Origin: an uncultured Lachnospiraceae bacterium
GTDB taxonomy: Bacteria; Bacillota; Clostridia; Lachnospirales; Lachnospiraceae
Direction of reading: 5' to 3'
Length of the DNA stretch: 64,000 nucleotides
Assembly (NCBI GenBank): GCA_947591245.1
Contig: CANQCY010000002.1
Span: 129,425 to 193,424, forward strand
How positions within the stretch are numbered: position 1 is the first letter of the stretch; every line of letters starts with the position of its first letter. The position numbers and the translations under genes were made by a program. Positions 54,087 to 61,290 of this stretch are shown here, piece by piece. Below the pieces are notes generated by a model, which made no database searches, was not told where the DNA came from, and saw nothing but the letters and a program-made list of their open reading frames with translations.

Positions 54087-57000
54087 ATGAATATCGACCA
54101 TTTATCCAGGAAAGAAATTATCAGTTCTGAAAACAGAACAAGAATGCACGCCCCGTTTGGCGCCTACGAAAATATGGAACAGGCGAAATCGCATGAAAAA
54201 GGGAAATCAAAATATTATATGAATCTAAACGGAAGCTGGAAATACGCCGTTTACGCATCCCCTGAAGAAGTTGCCGGGGACTGGAGCTGTCCGGGCGGAC
54301 GTTTAGAGAAAATGGCGGAAATGGCAATTCCATCTTGCCAGGAGATGCATGGCGTTGACAAACCGGTTTATACGAATACTCTTTATCCATTTAACCGGGA
54401 CGGTTCTGACAGAAGTTTTGAAGTAGAGTTGACGCCGAACCGCTACGAGTTAAACGCCCCTCGCGTTCCCAAAGACAACTTGACGGTCTGTTATTATCGC
54501 AAGTTTCAAGTTCCGGACATCTGGGATGGCAGAAAAATATACCTGAATTTCGGCGGCGTGGAAACGGCTTTTCTTCTTTGCGTCAATGGAAAAGAAGTCG
54601 GATATTCCGAAGACAGTAAGCTGGACGCCGAATTTGATATCACGGATTTCGTAAAACAGGGCGAAAACCTTCTGGCTGTACAAGTTTTTAAATACAGTCC
54701 CCAGAGTTACTTGGAAGATCAGGATTACTGGCATTTACATGGCATATATCGGGATGTGGATCTGTATAGCAAAAACCCATTACATATCGCAGATTATCAG
54801 GTGCAGACGCTGTTTGGGGAAACCCTGAAGGATGCGAAGCTGCACGTGCGCATATGGCCTGAGGAAGGCGTGGCTTTGTATGGAACCTGTTCTGCCAGGA
54901 TTACTCTTTTTAATGCAGCCGGAGAACAGGCGACGGCCTTTCAGACAAAAACCTTCTCTGAATACTGTGATTATCTGCATGCGCAATATGTGGCGGAAGA
55001 GACGATTCCGGTACCATCTCCCGAACTCTGGGATTGCGAAAGGCCGTACCTTTATACTTTCGTAGTGGAGCTGTTGGACGGACAAGGCAATACGGCGGAT
55101 GTCGAGAGCAGCCGCATCGGATTTCGAGAAGTACGCATCGATCAGGGAGTGCTGCAGCTGAACCGCCGCCGCCTCATCGTGCGTGGCGCGAACTTACATG
55201 AACATAGCGCTTATACGGGCCGCAGCGTGACCGAAAAAGAATTGGCGAATCAGCTTCTGAAGTTGAAAGAATTGAATTTCAATGCGGTTCGCACCTGCCA
55301 CTATCCGAAAAACTCCCGCTTTTATGACTTATGCGATGAATTCGGCCTCTATGTGGTAGACGAGGCGAATATTGAGACCCATGGCTATGGCGGAGGCCTA
55401 AGCGACCATCCGGCATGGACAGACGCCTATATGCAGCGCGGCGTCCGTATGTGCCTGCGGGATAAAAATCATCCGTGCGTGATTATTTGGAGCCTTGGAA
55501 ACGAGTCTGGCGCCGGCGCCAACCACGCAGCTATGTATGGCTGGCTGAAATTTTATGACAACCGTCCGGTACAATACGAATCGTGCGGTTCTCTCATTGG
55601 CACCAGCGATATCATCGCGCCCATGTATCCAAACATGGAATGGGTGGAAGAATGTATGGCAAACGGAGATGAACGGCCGTTTATTATGTGCGAATACGCT
55701 TATGCCAAAAGCAACAGCAATGGGAATTTCGCTGAATTTTGGGAGTTAATTCGCAAATACCCGCGTTTTCAGGGCGGATTTATATGGGATTATATTGATA
55801 AAGCAATCGCACAGGAAAGCGGCGACGGAGAGCTCCGCTTCCGCTACGCCGGCGCTTTTGGGGAGGACGTCGCAGATCCGGTTCCTGATATGTGTCTCAA
55901 TGGCATTCTATTTGCGGACTTGAGCCCGAAACCGGCGGCAGAGGAAATCAAAATATGCCAGGCTCCGATTTATTTGAAGTACAGCAGCTGGCATGGCATG
56001 TCCGGAACATACTATCTGCATAATGAGTACTTTGATTCGGATCTGTCTGACTTGGAGTTTAGCTGGGAATTATTAAACAATGGCGAATGCGTGCAGAAAG
56101 GCGTTTTAGACGGCATAAGCGTACCGCCGGGAGAGTCTGCCCCAATTGCGCTGCCTTATGATCCCGCACTGGTACGGGGCGAATCTTTCTGGAATTTATA
56201 TGCAAGATTGAAAGAAGACTGCTTTTTTGCAAAAGCCGACCATTTGATATATAAAATCCAGTTGGCGGCGGAGGGTTCGCAAGTATACTGTGAGGATGCC
56301 GATCTATGGTCTGACCGGCCGCTTCATGTTTCTGAAGACGAGGCGTTTATTCATATCACAGGAGACAGCCTGCAGATTGATTATAACAAACAGGAGGCCG
56401 GGCTGTCGTTGTGCCGCATCGGAGAAAAGGAAATCTTTTCCAATGTGAAAAACCGCTTTATGAGGGCGCCGACAGGCATCGATGAAAGTACGTCGGATAT
56501 CAGCAACAGCTATTTTTTGGATTGGAAACGCGAGTCTCTGGATCGCCTGGAGCCCGTCCGGAAAAAAATCCGCTGGCAGAGTACCGGAAATGCCGTGTTT
56601 TTGGAAGAAGAGCTTTCATTCTGTAACGGAAAGCTCAAATTGGACAGGCAATATCAGATAAGCGCGAAAGGCATTCGGATGATTACCCGGGTCGCAAACA
56701 GCGTTATGACGGACACGCTGGGAAGAATCGGGCAGAGCTTTGAATTGCCGAAATCTTATGAAAGGCTAAGCTGGTATGGCCGCGGGCCGCAGGAAAACTA
56801 TGCCGACAGAAAGAGCTGCGCCTTTGTCGGAGTTTATGCAGATACCGTGCAAAATCAGCACGTTCCTTATGTAAGGCCGTGCGAATGCGGGGGCAAAGAA
56901 GACGTGAGGTGGCTGGAAATCAAAGATGCGGAGGGAACGGGCATGCGGATCACGGGAAGCGGGTTATTCCATTTCTCCGCACTCCCCTGGACATTGGAAC

Positions 57001-57212
57001 AATATTTGCATGCAGATTATGAGGACGAATTGGGAGAAAGCAAAGGAGTCAGCCTGATTGTGGATGGAAAGCATGCGGGCTTGGGCGGCGACACCGGCTG
57101 GACCAGGAGCATTCATCCCGAGTACCGGATTTCTGCGGGAAATTATTTTTATGACCTGAAACTGCAGTGGACAATGAATGATTCAGAGACTGCCCAAAAA
57201 AATAAAAAATAA
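54087..57212 (+). CDS. Cytoplasmic GH2 beta-galactosidase (LacZ type)
   Basis: 1041 residues from ATG 54087 (AAAGGAG 7 nt upstream); the frame extends to 54000 through the promoter and is not used. No signal peptide. The five LacZ domains are recognisable: jelly roll (FGGVETAFLLCVNGKEVGYSED in pieces), Ig-like, TIM barrel with acid/base Glu473 (WSLGNESG) and nucleophile Glu536 (IMCEYAYA), linker Ig domain and the C-terminal Bgal_small domain (SWYGRGPQENYADR). It should split lactose or imported beta-galactosides. No transporter or galactose-pathway gene is adjacent. Confidence 0.94.
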   Translation: MNIDHLSRKEIISSENRTRMHAPFGAYENMEQAKSHEKGKSKYYMNLNGSWKYAVYASPEEVAGDWSCPGGRLEKMAEMAIPSCQEMHGVDKPVYTNTLYPFNRDGSDRSFEVELTPNRYELNAPRVPKDNLTVCYYRKFQVPDIWDGRKIYLNFGGVETAFLLCVNGKEVGYSEDSKLDAEFDITDFVKQGENLLAVQVFKYSPQSYLEDQDYWHLHGIYRDVDLYSKNPLHIADYQVQTLFGETLKDAKLHVRIWPEEGVALYGTCSARITLFNAAGEQATAFQTKTFSEYCDYLHAQYVAEETIPVPSPELWDCERPYLYTFVVELLDGQGNTADVESSRIGFREVRIDQGVLQLNRRRLIVRGANLHEHSAYTGRSVTEKELANQLLKLKELNFNAVRTCHYPKNSRFYDLCDEFGLYVVDEANIETHGYGGGLSDHPAWTDAYMQRGVRMCLRDKNHPCVIIWSLGNESGAGANHAAMYGWLKFYDNRPVQYESCGSLIGTSDIIAPMYPNMEWVEECMANGDERPFIMCEYAYAKSNSNGNFAEFWELIRKYPRFQGGFIWDYIDKAIAQESGDGELRFRYAGAFGEDVADPVPDMCLNGILFADLSPKPAAEEIKICQAPIYLKYSSWHGMSGTYYLHNEYFDSDLSDLEFSWELLNNGECVQKGVLDGISVPPGESAPIALPYDPALVRGESFWNLYARLKEDCFFAKADHLIYKIQLAAEGSQVYCEDADLWSDRPLHVSEDEAFIHITGDSLQIDYNKQEAGLSLCRIGEKEIFSNVKNRFMRAPTGIDESTSDISNSYFLDWKRESLDRLEPVRKKIRWQSTGNAVFLEEELSFCNGKLKLDRQYQISAKGIRMITRVANSVMTDTLGRIGQSFELPKSYERLSWYGRGPQENYADRKSCAFVGVYADTVQNQHVPYVRPCECGGKEDVRWLEIKDAEGTGMRITGSGLFHFSALPWTLEQYLHADYEDELGESKGVSLIVDGKHAGLGGDTGWTRSIHPEYRISAGNYFYDLKLQWTMNDSETAQKNKK

Positions 57213-57213
57213 C

Positions 57214-57242
57214 TTGCCAAAACAAGAAAAGTATGGTAACAT
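57214..57242 (+). promoter_or_regulatory. Promoter of tRNA-Glu
   Basis: TTGCCA (57214-57219), 17 bp, TAACAT (57237-57242), directly after the GH2 stop codon and about 70 bp before the tRNA. No terminator is seen after the GH2 gene. Confidence 0.6.
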
Positions 57243-57316
57243 ACTAACTGTTGAAATTGCGTGAGCAAAAGCATTGGCGATGGCCAGAATATGATGCTTG
57301 CGCTAGCAAAGGCGTT

Positions 57317-57388
57317 GGCTCCTTGGTCAAGCGGTTAAGACATCGCCCTTTCACGGCGGTAACACGGGTTCGATTCCCGTAGGAGTCA
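57317..57388 (+). tRNA. tRNA-Glu (anticodon TTC)
   Basis: Acceptor GGCTCCT pairs with AGGAGTC (one G-T), discriminator A. Anticodon stem TCGCC/GGCGG encloses CTTTCAC, anticodon TTC. The T arm is CGGGT-TCGATTC-CCGTA type. CCA is not encoded; 72 nt. Confidence 0.96.
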
Positions 57389-57433
57389 TTGAACCTGCTC
57401 TGCAGGGGAAGGCAATAGAGATTCAGAAAAGAC

Positions 57434-57462
57434 TTGCATAAATATAGCTTATATGGTATATT
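57434..57462 (+). promoter_or_regulatory. Promoter of tRNA-Cys
   Basis: TTGCAT (57434-57439), 17 bp, TATATT (57457-57462), starting about 5 to 10 nt before the mature tRNA-Cys end, so tRNA-Glu and tRNA-Cys may be separately transcribed. Confidence 0.65.
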
Positions 57463-57472
57463 ATGTATTAGC

Positions 57473-57543
57473 GGCGACATAGCCAAGTGGTAAGGCATGG
57501 GTCTGCAACACCCTGATCACCAGTTCAAATCTGGTTGTCGCCT
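57473..57543 (+). tRNA. tRNA-Cys (anticodon GCA)
   Basis: Acceptor GGCGACA pairs with TGTCGCC; discriminator T, the usual cysteine identity base. Anticodon loop CTGCAAC gives GCA. T arm CCAGT-TCAAATC-TGG. CCA is not encoded; 71 nt. Confidence 0.96.
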
Positions 57544-57547
57544 TGTG

Positions 57548-57586
57548 AAATACCCCGATTTGCATTAGCAATCAGGGTATTTTTTA
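57548..57586 (+). terminator. Terminator after tRNA-Cys
   Basis: AATACCCCGATT and AATCAGGGTATT form a stem around GCATTAGC, followed by TTTTT. The 100 bp between it and the next (converging) gene holds nothing else I can recognise. Confidence 0.88.
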
Positions 57587-57692
57587 TGTCCATGAATATT
57601 CGGCATCCCCCCTGCCCGCTTACAATCATACAGATCGCTGCGACCGCAGGCGGCGCGCCCCAAAAAGCCTCCGTTCCCGTACATAAGCGGTT

Positions 57693-59363
57693 CTATTCTA
57701 CAGCTTCAATTTCTATATTTCCCAGATCTACCTCCGCCTCGATTTTCCGCACCGATCCCGCGCTTGCGGACTGCTTGTAGCTTGTGCCCTTCGTCTCATT
57801 ATTTACCTCAATCTCTCCCATGTTCACATCCAGCTTCATATCGTATTGCTCAATCGGACCCGGCGGACAGCATTTAAAGCTCCCGGCATCCACATCCCCT
57901 TTCAGCACGGTAATATCGCTGTCCCGCACCTCCATATTGCCGGCGTCCACCTCAACGGAAGCCTGATTCATCCGACAGTTTTCCATTAAAATATTGCCGG
58001 CGTCCAGATCAACAGTCAATTTTTTTGGGGATACGCCGCTACATGTGATATTGCCGGCGTCCGTATCAATTTTCATATCGTACTCTCTTCCGGCCGCCTG
58101 CTTGGGTATATAAACGGTCATAGCCTCCGATTTCCGGCGGAAAAAGTTGAAGGAAAGCCACCGCCATCTCCCGTCCGCCTGTATTTCAAGCCTCTCTCCT
58201 GACGCTTTCGCTTTAGGCCGATTGCTCCCGCTCCCCCTGTATTCCACCCTCACAAGCCCATTATCATCCTGTAAATCGCGCGTTTCTACTTTCAAATCCA
58301 TGCAGTCCACATTCATAACGAGCTCCCGGATCGAATCAAATGCATATTCCCGCACATCATTTTCCTGTGATAAATCATCTGATCTCATAAATAAAATACC
58401 CGCCGCCACATTTCCCCCGACAACCAAAGCGGCAGCCAAAATCAACATTATACGGACTGTTTTCGGCATCTTCTTTTGGGGAACCGGTTTCCATGCATCT
58501 CCCTGAAACGCTGTTCCCTCCTTATTTCCTGCATTGTCCGCCGCCTTCTTCAGTTCCTCATAACGATTTCCGACACTGGCAGACAGCACAATCAGCAAAA
58601 CCCCGACTCCGACGATAAACAGCAGGCTTGAATCCAAAATCTCGCTGAGAAGCGGATTTTTAAAAAAATTCATACTGGACGGAACTACTGACAGGATGCA
58701 GAAAGAAATTCCGATAATACGCATAGCAAGCCTTTTCTGTACATCCTTCTGCTGTTTCTGTTCGACATACCGCCCTGCCTTTTCATCCAAAATCACGCAA
58801 AAATGCGAAAGCTTCCCATACCCTTTTTTCATTGCAGACGCCGCACAAAACAGCCCCACAGCCGCTGCGACAAAAAGAAACAATGCGCCCGTCCCTATTG
58901 CCTCTGCAATAACGGGAGGCAAATACCCCGCCTCCCCGCACCCTTCCATCACGCAGTCAATAAACGGCGAACAGATGCAAAGAAATATAGCGACAGCAAT
59001 AAACGCCGCATGTTTCCACGCATAAGAAATATAGTCCCTCGCTTCATCAAAGCCCCAGCAGTACGCTGCCCGCGCCTTTTCTGCGCCCGCGACCCTCTTC
59101 CTTCCCTGCTCCGGCTTTTCTCCTCCGTTTTCCTTCTCCTTTTTCATGTAATCTCCGATTCCAAGCTCGCCGGATAACTCTTCCAGATTTCCAAACTCTG
59201 AAATAACGATGCCGATCGCTTCCGCCTCACTCTTGCCTTCTTTGATCAGCTCTTCATATTTATCCTCCATCATTTCCATCAGCTCCGCTTTGGCGCAAAG
59301 CGCCTCCGGCGTCTCCGGCAAATTCATAAATAAATTGTTGAGATATTCCCTGATTGCCTCCAT
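57693..59363 (-). CDS. HAAS-domain membrane protein with C-terminal DUF4097 beta-helix
   Basis: 556 residues. An N-terminal helical HAAS domain (about 1-75; EYLNNLFMNLPETPEALCAK, EAIGIVISEFGNLEEL) is followed by a basic linker, about four membrane segments (120-320) plus one more near 315-335, and an extracellular DUF4097-type beta domain (about 360-556) of short repeats such as DAGNITCSG, DAGNILMEN, DAGNMEVRD and DAGSFKCCP. PadR regulators commonly pair with HAAS proteins, and that is the case here. The likely role is envelope-stress sensing or adhesion; unproven. ATG 59363 gives the family N-terminus; ATG 59390, overlapping the padR stop (ATGA), is the coupled alternative. Confidence 0.85.
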   Translation of the reverse strand: MEAIREYLNNLFMNLPETPEALCAKAELMEMMEDKYEELIKEGKSEAEAIGIVISEFGNLEELSGELGIGDYMKKEKENGGEKPEQGRKRVAGAEKARAAYCWGFDEARDYISYAWKHAAFIAVAIFLCICSPFIDCVMEGCGEAGYLPPVIAEAIGTGALFLFVAAAVGLFCAASAMKKGYGKLSHFCVILDEKAGRYVEQKQQKDVQKRLAMRIIGISFCILSVVPSSMNFFKNPLLSEILDSSLLFIVGVGVLLIVLSASVGNRYEELKKAADNAGNKEGTAFQGDAWKPVPQKKMPKTVRIMLILAAALVVGGNVAAGILFMRSDDLSQENDVREYAFDSIRELVMNVDCMDLKVETRDLQDDNGLVRVEYRGSGSNRPKAKASGERLEIQADGRWRWLSFNFFRRKSEAMTVYIPKQAAGREYDMKIDTDAGNITCSGVSPKKLTVDLDAGNILMENCRMNQASVEVDAGNMEVRDSDITVLKGDVDAGSFKCCPPGPIEQYDMKLDVNMGEIEVNNETKGTSYKQSASAGSVRKIEAEVDLGNIEIEAVE

Positions 59364-59386
59364 AATATACCCGCATCCTCCAATCG

Positions 59387-59710
59387 TCATATTACAAATC
59401 TATCAATTACATCTTTTGTCACTGCCCATTCCCTGCATTTTTCCTCATAGTATTTTGCTCCTTCATCTGTGATTCGGTAATATGTCCGTCTCTTTCCGTT
59501 TGTTTCATTTCCGGAAAAGGCTTTGATATACCCGTTTTTTTCCATCCGCGTAAAAGCCGAATACAGCGTGGTCTCCTTAATAATATATTTCTCTTCCGTG
59601 ATCTGCCTTATCTCTTTCGAAATCTTATAACCATACGACGGCTCTTTTTTCAATAGAGACAAGATAATCGTATCATTATATCCTCGAATCACGTCACTGC
59701 TTATCATCAT
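59387..59710 (-). CDS. PadR-family transcriptional regulator
   Basis: 107 residues. A winged helix (about 10-85; ILSLLKKEPSYGYKISKEI, TLYSAFTRMEKNGYI, RRTYYRITDEG) defines PadR; the short C-terminal helix gives dimerisation. It probably represses its own operon through the nested palindromes overlapping its promoter start (59752-59804). Two ATGs (59710, 59707) follow GAGG almost without spacing, so initiation may depend on an overlapping 12-codon leader frame with a strong site. It is cotranscribed with the HAAS/DUF4097 gene. Confidence 0.92.
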   Translation of the reverse strand: MMISSDVIRGYNDTIILSLLKKEPSYGYKISKEIRQITEEKYIIKETTLYSAFTRMEKNGYIKAFSGNETNGKRRTYYRITDEGAKYYEEKCREWAVTKDVIDRFVI

Positions 59711-59732
59711 CCTCAGGCATTCGCATCTGCAC
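59694..59732 (-). CDS. Candidate 12-codon leader ORF overlapping padR start
   Basis: GTG 59732 has AAGGAGG about 14 nt upstream within a G-rich run and codes for MQMRMPEDDDKQ, ending 15 bp inside padR in another frame. The only strong ribosome site of the padR leader belongs to this frame, so padR may be translated by coupling. It could also be chance. Confidence 0.25.
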   Translation of the reverse strand: MQMRMPEDDDKQ

Positions 59733-59751
59733 GGCTGCCCCCCCTCCTTCC

Positions 59752-59832
59752 TTTTACTATGTCAATCATACTACGTCTATAGTAGTACGTCTGTCATAGT
59801 AAAACTATAGCACAACTACTACGACAGGTCAA
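59752..59832 (-). promoter_or_regulatory. padR promoter with nested palindromic operator
   Basis: On the minus strand TTGACC (59832-59827), 17 bp, TATAGT (59809-59804). Directly downstream, TTTTACTATG (59804-59795) and CATAGTAAAA (59761-59752) form a perfect 10-bp inverted repeat 33 bp apart; inside is a second one, TACTAC with GTAGTA. Such arrays suit PadR dimers and would give autorepression. Confidence 0.75.
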
Positions 59833-59842
59833 GTAATATTTC

Positions 59843-59898
59843 CATAAAAAATACCCCCAAAGCAGATTTTTACCTTTTTGCCCTATCTGCCTTGGGGG
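59843..59898 (-). terminator. Terminator after the deacetylase gene
   Basis: Minus-strand arms CCCCCAAGGCAGAT (59898-59885) and ATCTGCTTTGGGGG (59867-59854) enclose a 17-nt loop and are followed by TATTTTTTATGG. It lies immediately upstream of the padR -35. Confidence 0.9.
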
Positions 59899-59923
59899 AT
59901 AACATTACGCTTCTGCTGCAATT

Positions 59924-61177
59924 CTATTTGTCCCTTGATTGGGTCGGACTATTGTAGACCTTATCCTTCATAATCTTCACGCCTTTAATCGCAAACAATT
60001 CGGATACCGATACCACCTGTATCCCTTCTTCCTTAAAATATGCAAGGATTTCCGGTACTGCCTGCGCCGTTTTCTCATGAACAGAGTGCATATTGATAAT
60101 ATCGCCGTCCTTTGCTTTCTTGACATTTGCCACGATAGCGTCCTTATCAACAGTCTCCTGGTAGTCATTACTCCAGCAGGACACGTCGATAAACGGCATA
60201 TCGATCACCTCAGACATGGTCTGGCTGTACGCTACGTTCGGCGCGCGGAATAAAAATTCGGAATAACCGGAGATATCGCTCAGAAGTTCATTCGTATCGT
60301 CAATCTTTTTCCTGATCGTATCCGCATCCGCTTCGTTCAGCCCGCTTGAGTCATAGGAGTGGTTCGCGATCTCGAACCCGTTTTCAACCGCAGACTCTAC
60401 TTCCGCCCGCTGTTCGCTGCTATTCGCAATATGTGCTCCGATATAGAAAAACGTAGCATGGGCTCCCGCTTCCTTTAACGCCTCCTGAATCTGCATTCCA
60501 TAATCGACGAAACCTCCATATCCTCCCGGACCATCGTCAAAGCTCATTGCCACTACCGGCTTATCCGGATCAATATTGTTTTCGATCCATTCCATATCAA
60601 GCCCGTCATAGCGGAACTCTCCCGGTTCAAGCGGTTCCGGCGTCTGAGTCGGAGCTGTCGTCTCAGTTTCCTCCGGCGCTGCCGTCGGCTGCTCATCCGG
60701 CGAAACCGTCGGCTGCTGATCCGGCGTGCCTGCCGGCTGCTGGTCCGGCGAAGCGGATGGAACGGCGGCCGGAGCTGCCGTGCCTGCCGGCGCCTCCGTA
60801 TTGATCGATGGCGCTGCCGTCGGCTGTTCGTTTCCGGTCTGATCTTTCTTTTTGCCGGTCACAGTCACAGTGCATACCAGCTTTTTGCCACTGACTGCCG
60901 CCTGGATTTTTGCTTTCCCCGCTTTCTTTCCCTTAATGCCCGCGCTCGCTTTTTTCACGTTTTTAAGCGTCACGTTTTTTTTGCCTGACTGAATGGACCA
61001 CTTCACTTTTTTTGCGGCGTTTTTCACCTTTACCGTCTTAGTTTTTCCAACCCTGACAGTCACTTTCCTCGCGCTCAGCTTCGGTTTCTTCGCTGCCTGT
61101 ACGCCACCGGTGCATGACAGCGCCATTGACAGCGCCAATACAAAGCTGAGCAGAAATTTACATTGTTTCTTCATCAT
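59924..61177 (-). CDS. Secreted NodB-type polysaccharide deacetylase with basic Ig-like domain
   Basis: 417 residues. A signal peptide (about 1-29), a lysine-rich Ig-like module (about 30-110), a Pro/Ala/Thr linker with PDQQP repeats (about 115-185), and a NodB domain (about 195-400). Motif 1 SFDDGPGG (Asp214, Asp215) is intact. Motif 2 reads NHSYDSSG: His273 is present but the second zinc ligand, His in H(S/T)xxH, is Ser277. Motif 3 is FRAPN instead of R-x-P-x-G/Y and motif 5 is MHSVHEK. It may be inactive or use a different metal shell; likely substrates are cell-wall or extracellular glycans. ATG 61177 or the next ATG, both after GGAGGG. Confidence 0.85.
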   Translation of the reverse strand: MMKKQCKFLLSFVLALSMALSCTGGVQAAKKPKLSARKVTVRVGKTKTVKVKNAAKKVKWSIQSGKKNVTLKNVKKASAGIKGKKAGKAKIQAAVSGKKLVCTVTVTGKKKDQTGNEQPTAAPSINTEAPAGTAAPAAVPSASPDQQPAGTPDQQPTVSPDEQPTAAPEETETTAPTQTPEPLEPGEFRYDGLDMEWIENNIDPDKPVVAMSFDDGPGGYGGFVDYGMQIQEALKEAGAHATFFYIGAHIANSSEQRAEVESAVENGFEIANHSYDSSGLNEADADTIRKKIDDTNELLSDISGYSEFLFRAPNVAYSQTMSEVIDMPFIDVSCWSNDYQETVDKDAIVANVKKAKDGDIINMHSVHEKTAQAVPEILAYFKEEGIQVVSVSELFAIKGVKIMKDKVYNSPTQSRDK

Positions 61178-61290
61178 TTTGCCCTCCATTCCATCTGCGG
61201 CAGCGTCAAATAGCTGCCCCATCTTCACACAAGTTTGTTATAAAACTTAATCTATGCCTGCGATCTAAATATCATTATAACACAAACTGT

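Noticed and set aside
57244..57498. Minus-strand frame across tRNA-Glu with YGNRTRVTAVKG
   Set aside because: Another typical antisense-tRNA false ORF.
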